DNA from: Ilex aquifolium
Lineage: Eukaryota > Streptophyta > Magnoliopsida > Aquifoliales > Aquifoliaceae
Assembly: GCA_951799425.1 (NCBI GenBank)
Contig: OX637392.1
Span: 53,644,093 to 53,708,092, forward strand
Length of the DNA: 64,000 bases
Direction of reading: 5' to 3'
Part shown: piece by piece, positions 22,220 through 32,042 of the stretch
Layout: each line of letters starts with the position of its first letter
Position numbering within the stretch: position 1 is the stretch's first letter
Notes under the pieces: generated by a model
Seen by the model: the letters and a program-made list of their open reading frames with translations, nothing else
The model's database searches: none
What the model was told of the DNA's origin: nothing
Position numbers and translations under genes: made by a program

Positions 22220-22753
22220 CAGTGGGGGCTCAACAGTATTAAAAAAAAAAACTTGGGCTTTAGGCCCCAATATTTTAAAATGTTTCATAATTTTAAGTAC
22301 ATTAATAACCTAGAAAAAATTTAAATCCATTAAATTTGAAATCTAAAAAAAAAGGCACCAAAAAATTGAATATAATCTAAGATTCAAAAGTTTTATTGTA
22401 ATAATTTGGGTCCATGATCCAATTCAAAACATTAGAAACATAAAAATCATAAGTTAAAAAAAAAAAAAAAATACTCAAAAGTCAACTCGTATTTAACCCT
22501 AACCACCCTCTCTTTATGTAAAAATAAGTAAAAAATATAAAAAAAAAAGTTGAAATTAAACTCTCTCTCCGGTAAAGAAACAAAAACAAAAGTTAAAATA
22601 TTTTTCTCCACAACACTAGCACGTCATTCTTATGTCTTTCTATCACATAAAAATTAAAAATAAATTAATTTTTTTAAAAAATTAATATTAAAAATAAAAA
22701 GACATCATTTAATATTGTCCATTTAGGTCTTAAATCACCTTGAGTTACCCTTG
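22220..22753. mobile_element. hAT MITE (CAG.GGGGCTCAAC family), copy 1
   Basis: 534 bp between exact 8-bp duplications ACTAAATG (22212-22219 and 22754-22761). Ends are CAGTGGGGGCTCAACAG and CAAGGGTAACTCAAGG (reverse complement). Shares interior wording (GGGCTTTAGGCCCC) with 43129-43738. An orthologous copy is at 59218-59750. Confidence 0.82.
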
Positions 22754-22931
22754 ACTAAATGGGTCTCACTTGACTAACCCCTAGGATTAAATTAGAAGCA
22801 AAAAGAATAAAAATAAATAAAAATTGACAATCAAGTGGTTCAGTTTCCACTCCAACATAGATGAGGATGAACGCGGATTACATCTTCATCTTCTCCAATT
22901 AAAAATCGCGGATGAGTTTTTTCATTATGCA

Positions 22932-23989
22932 TCTATATCTATATAATAAAATATAATACAATTCAAATCATAAAAGATAAACAAAATGACTTTTACTATT
23001 CACGGTTGAGATCTCTTTTAATTTTACTTTAAAATTAATCCGACGGCTAATAACACTCTAAATTTAATGGGGAAAATAGGCCACTAAGGATGTGTTTGGA
23101 GTGATTTTTTAAAAGTGTTTTTAATATTTATAATTTCTCATAAATACTTTTAAAAAAAAAATAATGTTAACCATCCCATCACCACCACTACCACCATCAC
23201 CCACATCGCCCCACCACCATCACCACTACCACCACTCCCCCCCCCCCCCCCCCCCCACGTCCACCATCATCACCACTACCACTACCACTTTCACCTCCAC
23301 TGTTGTCACCTCACCACCACCTCCAATGTCACCACCCCACCACCCACCACCCACCACCATCACCACTACAACCACCCCCCGCTCGTACCACCACCACCAC
23401 CGTTGCCACCCCCCCACCACCACCACCGTCCGACCACCACCATCCCCATTACAGCCACCACTACCACCGTCACCACCACCCTATCACCACTGCCACTGTC
23501 CTACCATCGTTGTCGTCACCCCACCACCACCTCTGCCACAACAATCACCACTGCCCCTACTATCACCACCGTCGCCATTATTACTGCCGCCACTCCACCA
23601 CCACCACCACCACCGTCGCCCGACCACCACCATCTCCACTACCCCCACCACCACCATCACCACCACAACCGTCACCTCCACCCCACCACCACTCTATCAC
23701 CACCGCCACTGTCCAACCATCGCCCCTACCACCACTATCCCTATCGCCTCACCACCACCCCTCACGACCATCACCACTATCATCACCATCGACATTGCCA
23801 CCGTCGCCACCCCACCACCGCCACTACCACTCACCACCACTACCATCGCTCACTCCCATTATAACCGGTGCTTAAATTCCTTTCTCTCTCCTCTATATTT
23901 GTGATTTGATTTTAGATGTGAATATAAATATATTTATTGTTAACCATTTGTTTTATTACTCTGTACCTTCAGGCACATGCAATAACTAG
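22932..23989 (+). mobile_element. Non-autonomous Helitron
   Basis: Starts TCTATATCTATATAATAAAA directly after A and ends ...AATAACTAG directly before T, as Helitrons do. A short hairpin (TGTACCT-TC-AGGCACA, one mismatch) lies 8 bp before CTAG. The paralogous locus keeps the empty A|T site at 59926/59927 (CATTATCCA|TTGTTTTAT), which fixes both ends and shows no target duplication. 1058 bp, with a 0.7-kb CCA/CAC-rich filling and no Rep-helicase. Confidence 0.88.
23164..23870 (+). repeat. Degenerate (CCACCATCACCACTA)n array inside the Helitron
   Basis: About 700 bp almost free of G on the plus strand, made of CCA, CAC and ATC trimers. All three forward frames stay open for long stretches (Pro/His/Thr-rich) only because the repeat contains no stops. 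No codon signal or homology supports a protein. Confidence 0.85.
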
Positions 23990-24644
23990 TTGTTTTATAT
24001 TTCTCTTATGAAAAATATTGAGTAGTTAAGTTTTTTTTTTTCTTATATTCGACCCAAAAAAAAGAATTTGTCATATTAATTATTTTGTGTGGCTTTTGGA
24101 TATAAACTATTTTGCTTTGGTCCCTCTAAAATATTCAAAAAAAAAAAAAAAACTCAAAATTATTCAAAAAAAACTCAAAATCTTCGGCTATCTTTTCTAC
24201 CTTTGTGTTGGAATGGATGAACTCTAACCGGAGGCTTTATTTTTAAATGTTCTTTTGGTGTATAACTTAATCAAGAGTTAGTTAAGTGGGGCCCACAACC
24301 TAATTTAAGATAACCCAAGGTAACTAAGTGAGTGATAGCCTACAATATATGAAATGAAGTTCCTCAACATTGGTTTGTTTGTTTGTGCAGTTGTCGAATT
24401 TTTATTGACTACGTCTAAACAATTAGTTTATAGGTTAGTCGTAAAGAATTTATTCTCAATTATAAATCTAATTATGACTAAATTTTTGTGGGGACCAAAA
24501 CAATATAAATAAGATTTAATCTTTATTTTTCTTCTAGGTAAACTAGATCAAACATTAAATATTACAATAACACACAAAGGTAGAAATTGTTAAGGGGGAT
24601 CAATGAATAATCTTGGAATGTATTTGATGAAAAAGATCTAATTT
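23990..24644. other. Duplicated spacer; downstream flank of TAXIMIN-like gene A
   Basis: Aligns in parts with 59927-60260 and 60968-61056. Its last 90 bp (ACACACAAAGGTAGAAATTG... AAAAAGATCTAATT) is conserved behind all three TAXIMIN-like genes and is the likely 3' UTR of gene A, now separated from its coding sequence by the Tat element. No other gene. Confidence 0.6.
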
Positions 24645-25507
24645 GATGATGTACAAAATTGTCTTTGGCAAGATCAACAGTCAAGTATGAATAGTGATGT
24701 AATTAACGAGCAATCAATGACAATCAATGGACTTCAAAGCAATAAACAGATAATCAACACAGGGATTTATAGTGGTTCGGTCTCAGATGACCTACGTCCA
24801 CTCTCTAGAATGGCAACGATGGCCGGTGTTCTTTATTGATGAATGAGGGTCACCGGAGTGTTACAGAGCTTTGAGAGAGAGAGAGAGAGAGAGCAATGTG
24901 TGGATTATTAGATGCCTCTCCAAGTGGAGAGAGCTTACATTATATAGGTTTTCTGAGGCGGTGAGTTGAGGCGGTCACCATTGTTTTGGTAAGTATAGTT
25001 ATGGTAGGATTCCACAACTTTGGTAAGTACAAGTATGGTAGGATTTGATCCCGGTGCGTATCCCGATATTGTCTCCCTCGTGTCCCTATTCCGTCGGAGG
25101 AGGTCCTGAGTTGGACTAGGCTTGAGTCGGAGGAGGTCCTGAGCTGGACTAGGCTTGAATTGGAGGAGGTCTTCATGGAGTCAGGAGGCAAGGGAGGAGG
25201 AGACAAAGGAGGAGGAGGAGGCCAAGGCAAGGCAGGCGCCCACTTGGGCGTAGCCAGCCTCCTAGGCGCCCCCTTGGGCGTGGACAACCTCTAGGCGACG
25301 CCCCCTTGGGCGTGGCCAAGGTGCCCTTCATGGGTGGTCGCCCCCTTGGTCCATGGGCTTGGATTTTGTACTCTGTATCGATTTGCAGCCGTACTTTTGG
25401 TTTCCCTTTATACCCTCTGTGATTTGGGCTATTCAACTCTGGGATTTTCTTTGGGCTTTCTTAGTCCGCTTAAATTGGGCTCGGCCCAGTCAATTTCGGA
25501 CTCGTCA
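24645..25507 (-). repeat. 3' LTR of the Tat element (left side)
   Basis: 863 bp, TGATGATGTACA...GACTCGTCA on plus. Compared with the right LTR it has extra units of the sequence GTCGGAGGAGGTCCTGAG...TAGGCTTGA (near 25090-25165) and a longer GA run near 24870, which account for most of the length difference. GGCGCC-type motifs cluster at 25220-25345. Confidence 0.9.
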
Positions 25508-25517
25508 TTTGCCCCCC
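25508..25517 (-). other. Polypurine tract of the Tat element
   Basis: On minus, GGGGGGCAAA directly precedes the 3' LTR start TGACGAGTCC. This is the expected plus-strand primer site. Confidence 0.7.
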
Positions 25518-25757
25518 ATGCTCCAAGCTTCTGACTTCTATGGGAGGAAGAGGTTGTGGGCATGTACTCTGCCTTTGCTCGGGTAGGCCTTTCCTTGCTC
25601 CCCACGGAACTCCTTCGTCTTCGGGAGCCGACGGACTTATCGGTGTCGGAAAAATTTTCTTTTTTTTTTTTTTTATATACAGCTTCTTCGTTTACAAATA
25701 GAGGTCACTGTTCATTTCTTCATTTCTTGAGACTTTCTTTCACAATGGTGTTTTTCC

Positions 25758-25802
25758 AAGCTTCCTCAAGAAGCTAGATCATCAAGCTTCTTCAAGAAGC
25801 TT
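25758..25802 (+). promoter_or_regulatory. Heat-shock-element-like palindromes upstream of the antisense gene
   Basis: A perfect 19-bp palindrome AAGCTTCTTCAAGAAGCTT (25784-25802) contains TTC-AA-GAA, the core of a heat-shock element. It sits 9 bp before a TATA box. An imperfect relative, AAGCTTCCTCAAGAAGCT, lies at 25758-25775. Spacing and position match plant heat-shock promoters. Function is inferred from sequence only. Confidence 0.55.
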
Positions 25803-25810
25803 GCCTTCCT

Positions 25811-25818
25811 TATATAAA
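25811..25818 (+). promoter_or_regulatory. TATA box of the antisense gene
   Basis: TATATAAA, 67 bp before the ATG at 25885. It reads on the strand opposite to the retrotransposon and is outside the LTR. Confidence 0.7.
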
Positions 25819-25884
25819 GGGCCTTCAAGACTACTGTTCACTCATACTCCACCATTTTTCCCTTAGTCTTTCTTTTCAATCCTC

Positions 25885-28399
25885 ATGGAAACTAGGAGCT
25901 CCAAGGCATTGGTGGTGAATCAAAAGAGGGCTTGTGGCCTTGGTGCTACAGGCGACGCCCAGGGAGTCAAGGTGGGCGCCGCCCATGGTGAAGGAGGCAA
26001 AGTGGGCAGCGCCCAGGTTGGTGGAGGCGAGGTGGGCGGCGCCCATGGCGAGGGAGGCAGGATTGGCAGCGTGCTCGGTGAAGGAGGCAAGGCGGTCGCC
26101 CCCATGGACAGCTCCCAGGCCCAGGCCGACGCCCCCCTAGGCGGCGCCCCCTTGGGCGGCGCCTCCTTGGGTGCTCCCTCTTCGGGCTCTGGTTTTCTGG
26201 GTGCATCTCCTCGTGGTGGCTTTGTGGTGGCCTCGGCAGCTGGTGGGAAAACATTTGGCACTATTAGTGTTCCGCTGGGTACAAGCAAAAAGTCTTCGGC
26301 CAATCATTTCGGCGCAGCGGAAGTGACTCGAGGTGCCAGAGAGCAGCAAAGGGGTTCTCCCAAAGAGCCAAGGGGATCCTCAGGGGATACAGGAGACGCC
26401 CGTGTTGCACTAGGCGGCACCCCAGGCGGGGCCCATTCCCTTCTTCGTAGTGTCGGGAAACGGCCACTCAGCGATCTGGATAACACGAGCTCTCGAGGTA
26501 TACTTTTTCATCATTCTTTTCACTCTCCTGTTTATACAACTAATTTTATTAGCAATGACTTGAACTTGCTTTCATGGGTGTTTATTCAGTCGAGAGGGAG
26601 GCTGCTGAGGACTCAGACAGAGGTCCGGGCGCTGAGACAGACAAGGTTTCCAATGTAGCTTCTATACCTAACTTGTATAATCGTGGGGATGATATAGCTG
26701 CCATAGTGTTTTCATATCGCATCCCGCCCTGTGTGACTTGTCGTCGTGCCGAGGCCGATGAGTCTGCGTGTTGTGACTCCCTGGGCGAGATAGTTGTTTA
26801 TGAGGGCATGCTGGAGACGGGCTTACGGTTTCCTATCCCGGGACCAATATGTCGGGTTCTTGAGCATTTGTCGTTGGTTCCGGGGAGACTAGCTCCCAAC
26901 GGTTGGAGGGTGATGTGCGCATTCTTTGCCTTGTGGCGGTTGGTGCATCCTGACTCCGTCCCCCCTCCGTTCGAGGAATTTTTATCTGTATATGCCCTTC
27001 ATGAGAATCCCGCGTCCCACCGGGGATGGTACCGCTTTGCCCCAAGATCGGGGAAGTGTATCACCGGGCTTATATCCAACCACCACAAGTGGAAGATGAG
27101 GTTCTTCTTTGCTGGAGGCGAGTGGGCTTCTGAGTCCGATCGCGGCAAGGTTCTTACCCGATGGGATACAGTCCCTAAGACCAGACAAGGTGAGAGTTTT
27201 TACCTTCAACTTTTGTCTTGCTTGCCACGCCTATTCTTCTTATATGGTGCACTGTCTTTTTACAGCTCCGCCGACCCTATCCCCGGAACAAGAGAGATTG
27301 CTCGAGACGGTTCGTGGCAATCCAACGACAGATTTTTCGGAGATCATGTCGGCGACTGGTGTTTCTACAGCTCCTTCCAAGCCGGGGAAAATAGGTACGT
27401 GACTTCCTTTGTTAAAAACATGATGTTGTAGACTTTTATCTTATACTGTGTCTGCAGGTTCATCCATTGATAGGTCCCTAGTAGTGGAAGTTGCTTCTTC
27501 TAGGGTGGCACCTCCTCCTTCCAAGAGAGCGAGGACTAATGCCCCCTGCTCTCCTCGGCCGGGGTCCATTGGACAGGTTGGTCCTCTGGAGGCCGAGGTT
27601 GACGATGCTCCTCCTTCTCCTCTTGATGGCTTCTCACCCCCAAGGAGTAGCTCTAGTGCCGGGGCCGAGGTTCCGGCGCTATCTTCAGCCAGGACTGCGA
27701 GCTTGCCGAGTCGCCCTGCTTCGGGTGGTGCCCCGGTGTCCATGCTGCAGGACGTAGCTCTGGCCAGAGAGAGGTTTTGTGACTTTGTGAGTTACTCAGA
27801 TGCTCAGGAGGTCGCTTCACGAGGTCCAGTTGGTGTAGTCAACGCTACTGTAGAGGGTTTCGCATTGGTATGTCCCATACCCCTTCTTCATATCTTGACT
27901 TTCTCTGTATATTTTTTGACTTAGTCTCTGACCTCTTCCTTTGAACGTTTGCAGGTGGCAGCTGCCTTGCCTTGTTTATTTGACAACACCCTGAAGATTG
28001 AGGAGGCTATCAGTGGCCAAGTGAAGGAGAGGCAGGCACGTGAAGCTGCTGAGGTGAAGCTTGGGATTGAGCGGCAGGCACGAAAGGATGCCGTGAAGCA
28101 GCTGAGGCTCGAGCGGCAGGCACGAGAGGATGCCGCTGAGGAGTTGAGGCAGGCGCATGATGCGAGGACTGCTCAATTTGAAGCTGACCTTCGTGTAGCA
28201 CTTGAGAGGGCTACCCAGGTAGAGGCTCAGAGATGCCGCTGAGAGAGGCAAGGCTGGTGCCTTCATTGACGGCTACGAAGAGCTTAGGAGGAAAGTCACA
28301 ATAGCATATCCTTATAATGACTTCACTATCTTTCAACCTCATGAGGCCCCCGATAGTGATGATGAAGATTACGTGAGTGGAGGCAGTGAGAGCCGGTAG
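25885..28399 (+). pseudogene. Antisense additional ORF of the Tat element (gypsy-type transposon protein domain), frameshifted
   Basis: Five exons fit frame and GT-AG sites: 25885-26497, 26590-27189, 27266-27394, 27458-27867, 27955-28399. They would give about 730 residues. Exon 1 is Gly/Ala-rich and made of GEGGK.G.A repeats. Exon 2 matches the plant 'putative gypsy type transposon' domain (PF04195-like): PGPICRVLEHLSLVPGRLAP followed by a WRVM.AFFALW stretch and HHKWKMRFFF. Exon 5 is a charged helix with repeats of the RLERQAREDA type and probably forms a coiled coil. A one-base frame change near 28232 creates TGA at 28240-28242; the other frame continues in an acidic tail to TAG at 28397-28399. 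It lies between the polypurine tract and integrase, antisense to pol, as in other Tat elements. Its function is unknown. Confidence 0.75.
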
Positions 28400-28627
28400 G
28401 AGTGTGGTGCCTTCGCCTTTTTTGTTCTGTTGGCAGGATATGTGTCACCTTTTGTAAAAAGTTCATGGATTTGAATGGAATACAACTCCTTTTTTGAGAA
28501 AACATGAAAAATTTTATTTCATTGTTCAAAGTAAATGCTTGAAGGAAATTGACTAACACAAAAAATCAACCAACAAGGTAAAAATATCCTAGATGGTGGT
28601 CACCAACTCATGACTCACTGCCCCCAG
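28400..28627. other. Convergent spacer between antisense gene and integrase
   Basis: 228 bp. Contains ATTTGAATGGAATACAAC and other AT-rich words suitable as a plus-strand 3' end. No frame. Confidence 0.4.
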
Positions 28628-30610
28628 CTACTGATAGTATTTCTTTAGGTGTTCCGCATTCCATGGATGGGCCAGGACCTTTCCTTCGAAATTTCGGATT
28701 CTATAGGTACCTGGCCTTACTACGTCCGTGACCGTGTAGGGTCCTTCCCAGTTGGGTCCTAGCTTTCCTTCTCGGGAGTCTTTGGTAGATAGGATGACCT
28801 TTTTTAGGACAAGGTCCCCGGGTAAGAAGGACCGAGGCTTCACCCTCGAGTTGTAGTACTTGGTCATGCGACGCTTGTACTCTGCGTTTCTGAGCATGGC
28901 TATCTCCATTTCCTCCTCCACCAAGTCGAGGTTGATGCAGAGGTCCTCTTCATTAATGGTAGGGTCATGATGCTGGACCCTAAGGGAGTGTACCCCGATT
29001 TCAACGGGTATCACTGCCTCTGTCCCATAGGTTAGAGAAAAAGGGATCTCACCCGTAGGATTTCTTGGTGTGGTCCAATATGCCCATAGTACTCCTGGGA
29101 GTTCATCTACCCACTTCCCTTTTGCAGTCTCCAATCTGGCTTTCAAGTTGCGGAGGATGGTCCTGACAGTGACCTCTGCTTGCTCGTTTGCCTGTGGATG
29201 GGCGGGGCTGGAGTGGGGCTGTTTGATCTGTAGGTCTGCACATAAACTATTTAGGAGCTTGTTATCAAACTGCTTGGCGTTGTCACTTACGATGGCATGC
29301 GGTATTCCAAAGCGACAGACTAGACTCCTCCATATGAAGTCTTTTATTTTTTGGTCTGTGATTCTGGCTAAGGCTTCAGCCTCTGCCCACTTAGTGAAGT
29401 AGTCGATGGCCACGACTATAAACTTGCACTGGCCTCTACTCATAGGGAGGGGACCTAGGATATCGATCCCCCACATGGAGAAAGGCCATGGGCTCTAGAT
29501 GGTGGTGAGCTCTTCGGGTGGCTGTCTGGGCACGATTGCAAAACGTTGGCACTTGTCGCATCTCCTGACAAAATCTCGGGTGTCTCGGATCATGGTAGGC
29601 CAATAGTATCCCTGCCTAACTGCTTTTTGAGCCAAGGTACGTCCTCCTGAGTGATTTCCGCATATTCCCTCATGTATCTCCCTCATGGCGTAGTCTGCCT
29701 CCTCGGGAGTGAGACATCGAAGCAGTGGGAGAGAATGACTTTTCTTATAGAGGGTGTCCTGTAGGATGACATACCTGGATGCTCTCATCCTGAGCTTCCT
29801 GGCCTCCACCGGGTTATCTGGGAGAGCACCCTCCTCTAGGTAAGTTCGGATAGGAGTCATCCAGTTAGGCTCCGAGGATACGCAGTGGACCTTGTTCTCT
29901 TCTGCCTTGGTGGTACTAGGCTCAAACTGATGGCCTGTCAGTGCAGGGCCCATGAGAACATTAGTTGAGGCAAACTTGGCGAGGGCGTCTGCCATAGCGT
30001 TCTTTTCTCGAGGCAGGTGGTGGATGTCGAAGTAAGCAAACTTGATGAGAAGGGCCTGGACCATTGAGAGGTACTCTTGCATTCTTTCCTCCTTTGCTTC
30101 AAAGTGCCCCCTCACCTGGTTGACCACGAGCTGAGAGTCACTGTAGGCTGTCAAGTAGAGGACCTCCATTTCCAACGCCAACTTCAAGCCTGATACGAGG
30201 GCCTCGTACTCAGCCTGATTATTTGAGGTGGTAAAGTGGAGGGAGACAGCATACTTCAATGGAGTGCCCTGTGGACTGATCAATACTATTCCGGCTCCGC
30301 CACCCTCGTTGGTGGAGGATCCATCAACATAGAGCTTCCAGCATGTGGTGGGCAATGAAGGTGACGTCTTAGGCAAGGTGGGCGGCGCCCTGGGCCAGGT
30401 GGGCGGCGCCTTAGGCAAGGTGGGCGGCGCCCTGAGCCAGGTGGGCGGCGCCTTAGGCAAGGTGGGAGGCGCCCAAGGTGAGGGAGGCAAGGTGGGTGGC
30501 CCTTTAGGCATGGTGGGCGACGCCCAAGGTGGGCGGCGCCCCGGGCTGCTCAGGCTATGGGGTCGCGTCCAGCTTCGCCTCTGGTGCATGGATTTCTTCG
30601 TCAAATACAT
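28628..30610 (-). pseudogene. pol: Archaeal-type RNase H and integrase of the Tat element
   Basis: From the right: a Pro-rich linker made from GGCGCC repeats, the second RNase H (LYVDGSSTNEGGGAGIVL, NNQAEYEALVSGL, YSDSQLVVNQV, ADALAKFAS), the integrase HHCC finger (CGNHSGGRTL and CDKCQRF), then TAG at 29497-29495. The integrase core follows in the same frame: WGIDILGPLP, VSDNAKQFDN and the AEV region with the catalytic Glu, ending with a chromatin-side domain around PGDLVLKKV and WEGPYTV. The linker is in a different frame from the upstream RNase H, so the polyprotein is broken near 30600 and again at the TAG. Without these lesions it would insert the element's cDNA. Confidence 0.9.
30364..30540. 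repeat. GGTGGGCGGCGCC minisatellite in the pol linker
   Basis: About seven units of the type AAGGTGGGCGGCGCC(CTGGGCCA / TTAGGC). They lie exactly between the two RNase H domains. Read on minus they give a PPTLPKA/PPTWPRA repeat. The same GGCGCC wording occurs in the LTRs and in exon 1 of the antisense gene. Confidence 0.85.
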
Positions 30611-32042
30611 TTAAACTAGTCTCCTGGAGGATGGAGTCAGTGTGTACCATGCAGGTGGGCGCTGAGGCCTCCGATGCCCCCTCTTCAGGCTCATGCAATG
30701 GAATGGACTCGGCAATGAAGTCTGCGAGTGCTTGTGCTTTGATGGCAGCCCTTGGTTGGTACTGCACATCGAATTCACTCAACTCCACCGCCCATTTGAG
30801 CAACCTACCAGAGACGTCAGGCTTCCCCAAAATTCTTTTAAGTGGTTGATCCGTGACTACCATGATGGTGTGGCCCTGAAAGTAGGGTCGCAGGCATCTG
30901 GCTGCAGTGACGAGGGCAAGGGCCAATTTTTCTAACTCCGTGTACCTTACCTCTGCCCCTCGGTAGGCTCTGCTCACATAGTAGACGGGCTTCTGGGTGC
31001 CCTCATCCTCTCTGATGAGGACGGAGCTTACGACAGACGGTGAGGAGGAGAGGTAGTGGTACAGTTTCTCTCCTGTTAGTGCATGGGAGAGCAGTGACGG
31101 TGTGGCCAGGTAGGCTTTGAGCTTCTGGAAGGCTTCCTCAGCATCTGGGCCCCACTGGAAGGACCTGCGGAGTATCTTAAAGAAGGGAAGACATTTATCA
31201 GCGGACTTAGAAACGAACCTGTTAAGGGCTGCTATTCTCCTATTAAGGCGTTGGACCTCCTTGGTGGATGCAGGGGACTTCATCTCCAATACAGCTCTGA
31301 TTTTGTCCGGGTTTGCCTCTATTCCCCTCTTATGGACCATGAAGCCCAGGAAATTTCCTGAGCTGACGTCGAAGGCACACTTTTCAGGGTTCAGCTTCAT
31401 CCTGTAGGCTCTCAACACTTTGAAGGTCTCCTGGAGATGTGCTACATGGTCTACTGCAGCTATACTCTTCACTAGCATGTCGTCAACATAAACCTCCATG
31501 GTCTTCCCAATCTGGCTTTCGAACATCCTGTTAACGAGGCGCTGGTATGTGGCTCCGGCGTTCTTGAGTCCGAAAGGCATCACTCTGTAACAGTAAGTGC
31601 CTCTCGGGGTGATGAATGAGATCTTCTCCTGATCAGGGGGGAACATGTTGATCTGGTTGTACCCGGAGTAGGCATCCAGAAAACTTAGTAGCTTATGCCC
31701 CGCAGTGGCGTCGATGAGGAGGTCGATGCGGGGGAGAGGGTAGCTATCTTTGGGACAGGCTTTGTTGAGCTCTGTGAAGTCCACACAGAGGCGCCACTTC
31801 CCATTGGTCTTGGTTACCATTACCACGTTGGATAGCCAGTCTGGGTAGGCTACCTCCCTCACTGACCCATTCATCAGCAACTTGTCTACTTCTTTCTCCA
31901 TAGCTTGCCCCCTTTCAGTGCTTATAGTTCTTAATTTTTGGCGGATAGGCTTGTATTTGGGGTCAACGTTGATTCGGTGGGTGGCCACCTCAGAGTCAAT
32001 GCCCTCCAAGTCTTCGTGGGACCAGGCGAAGACGTCTGTGTT
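30555..32042 (-). pseudogene. pol: Reverse transcriptase and RNase H of the Tat element
   Basis: Open from the TAG at 32045-32043 to a stop at about 30555. Shows the RT blocks VDFTELNKACPKDSYPLP, DAYSGYNQI, VMPFGLKNAGATYQR and YVDDMLVKS (catalytic YVDD), then the gypsy RNase H (VYYVSRAY, YTELEKLALALV, VVTDQPL). The frame continues directly from protease through the TAG, so the protein was one Gag-Pol chain. The first Met (32009) lies inside the conserved region and is not a real start. Confidence 0.9.

Noticed and set aside
23164..23904. Long Pro/His/Thr-rich open frames
   Set aside because: All frames of the CCA/CAC repeat lack stops, the frames overlap in three phases, and the stretch lies within a Helitron; no protein signal.
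26137..26349. Several minus-strand frames opposite exon 1 of the antisense gene
   Set aside because: GC-rich repeat without stops on either strand; shadows of the plus-strand exon.
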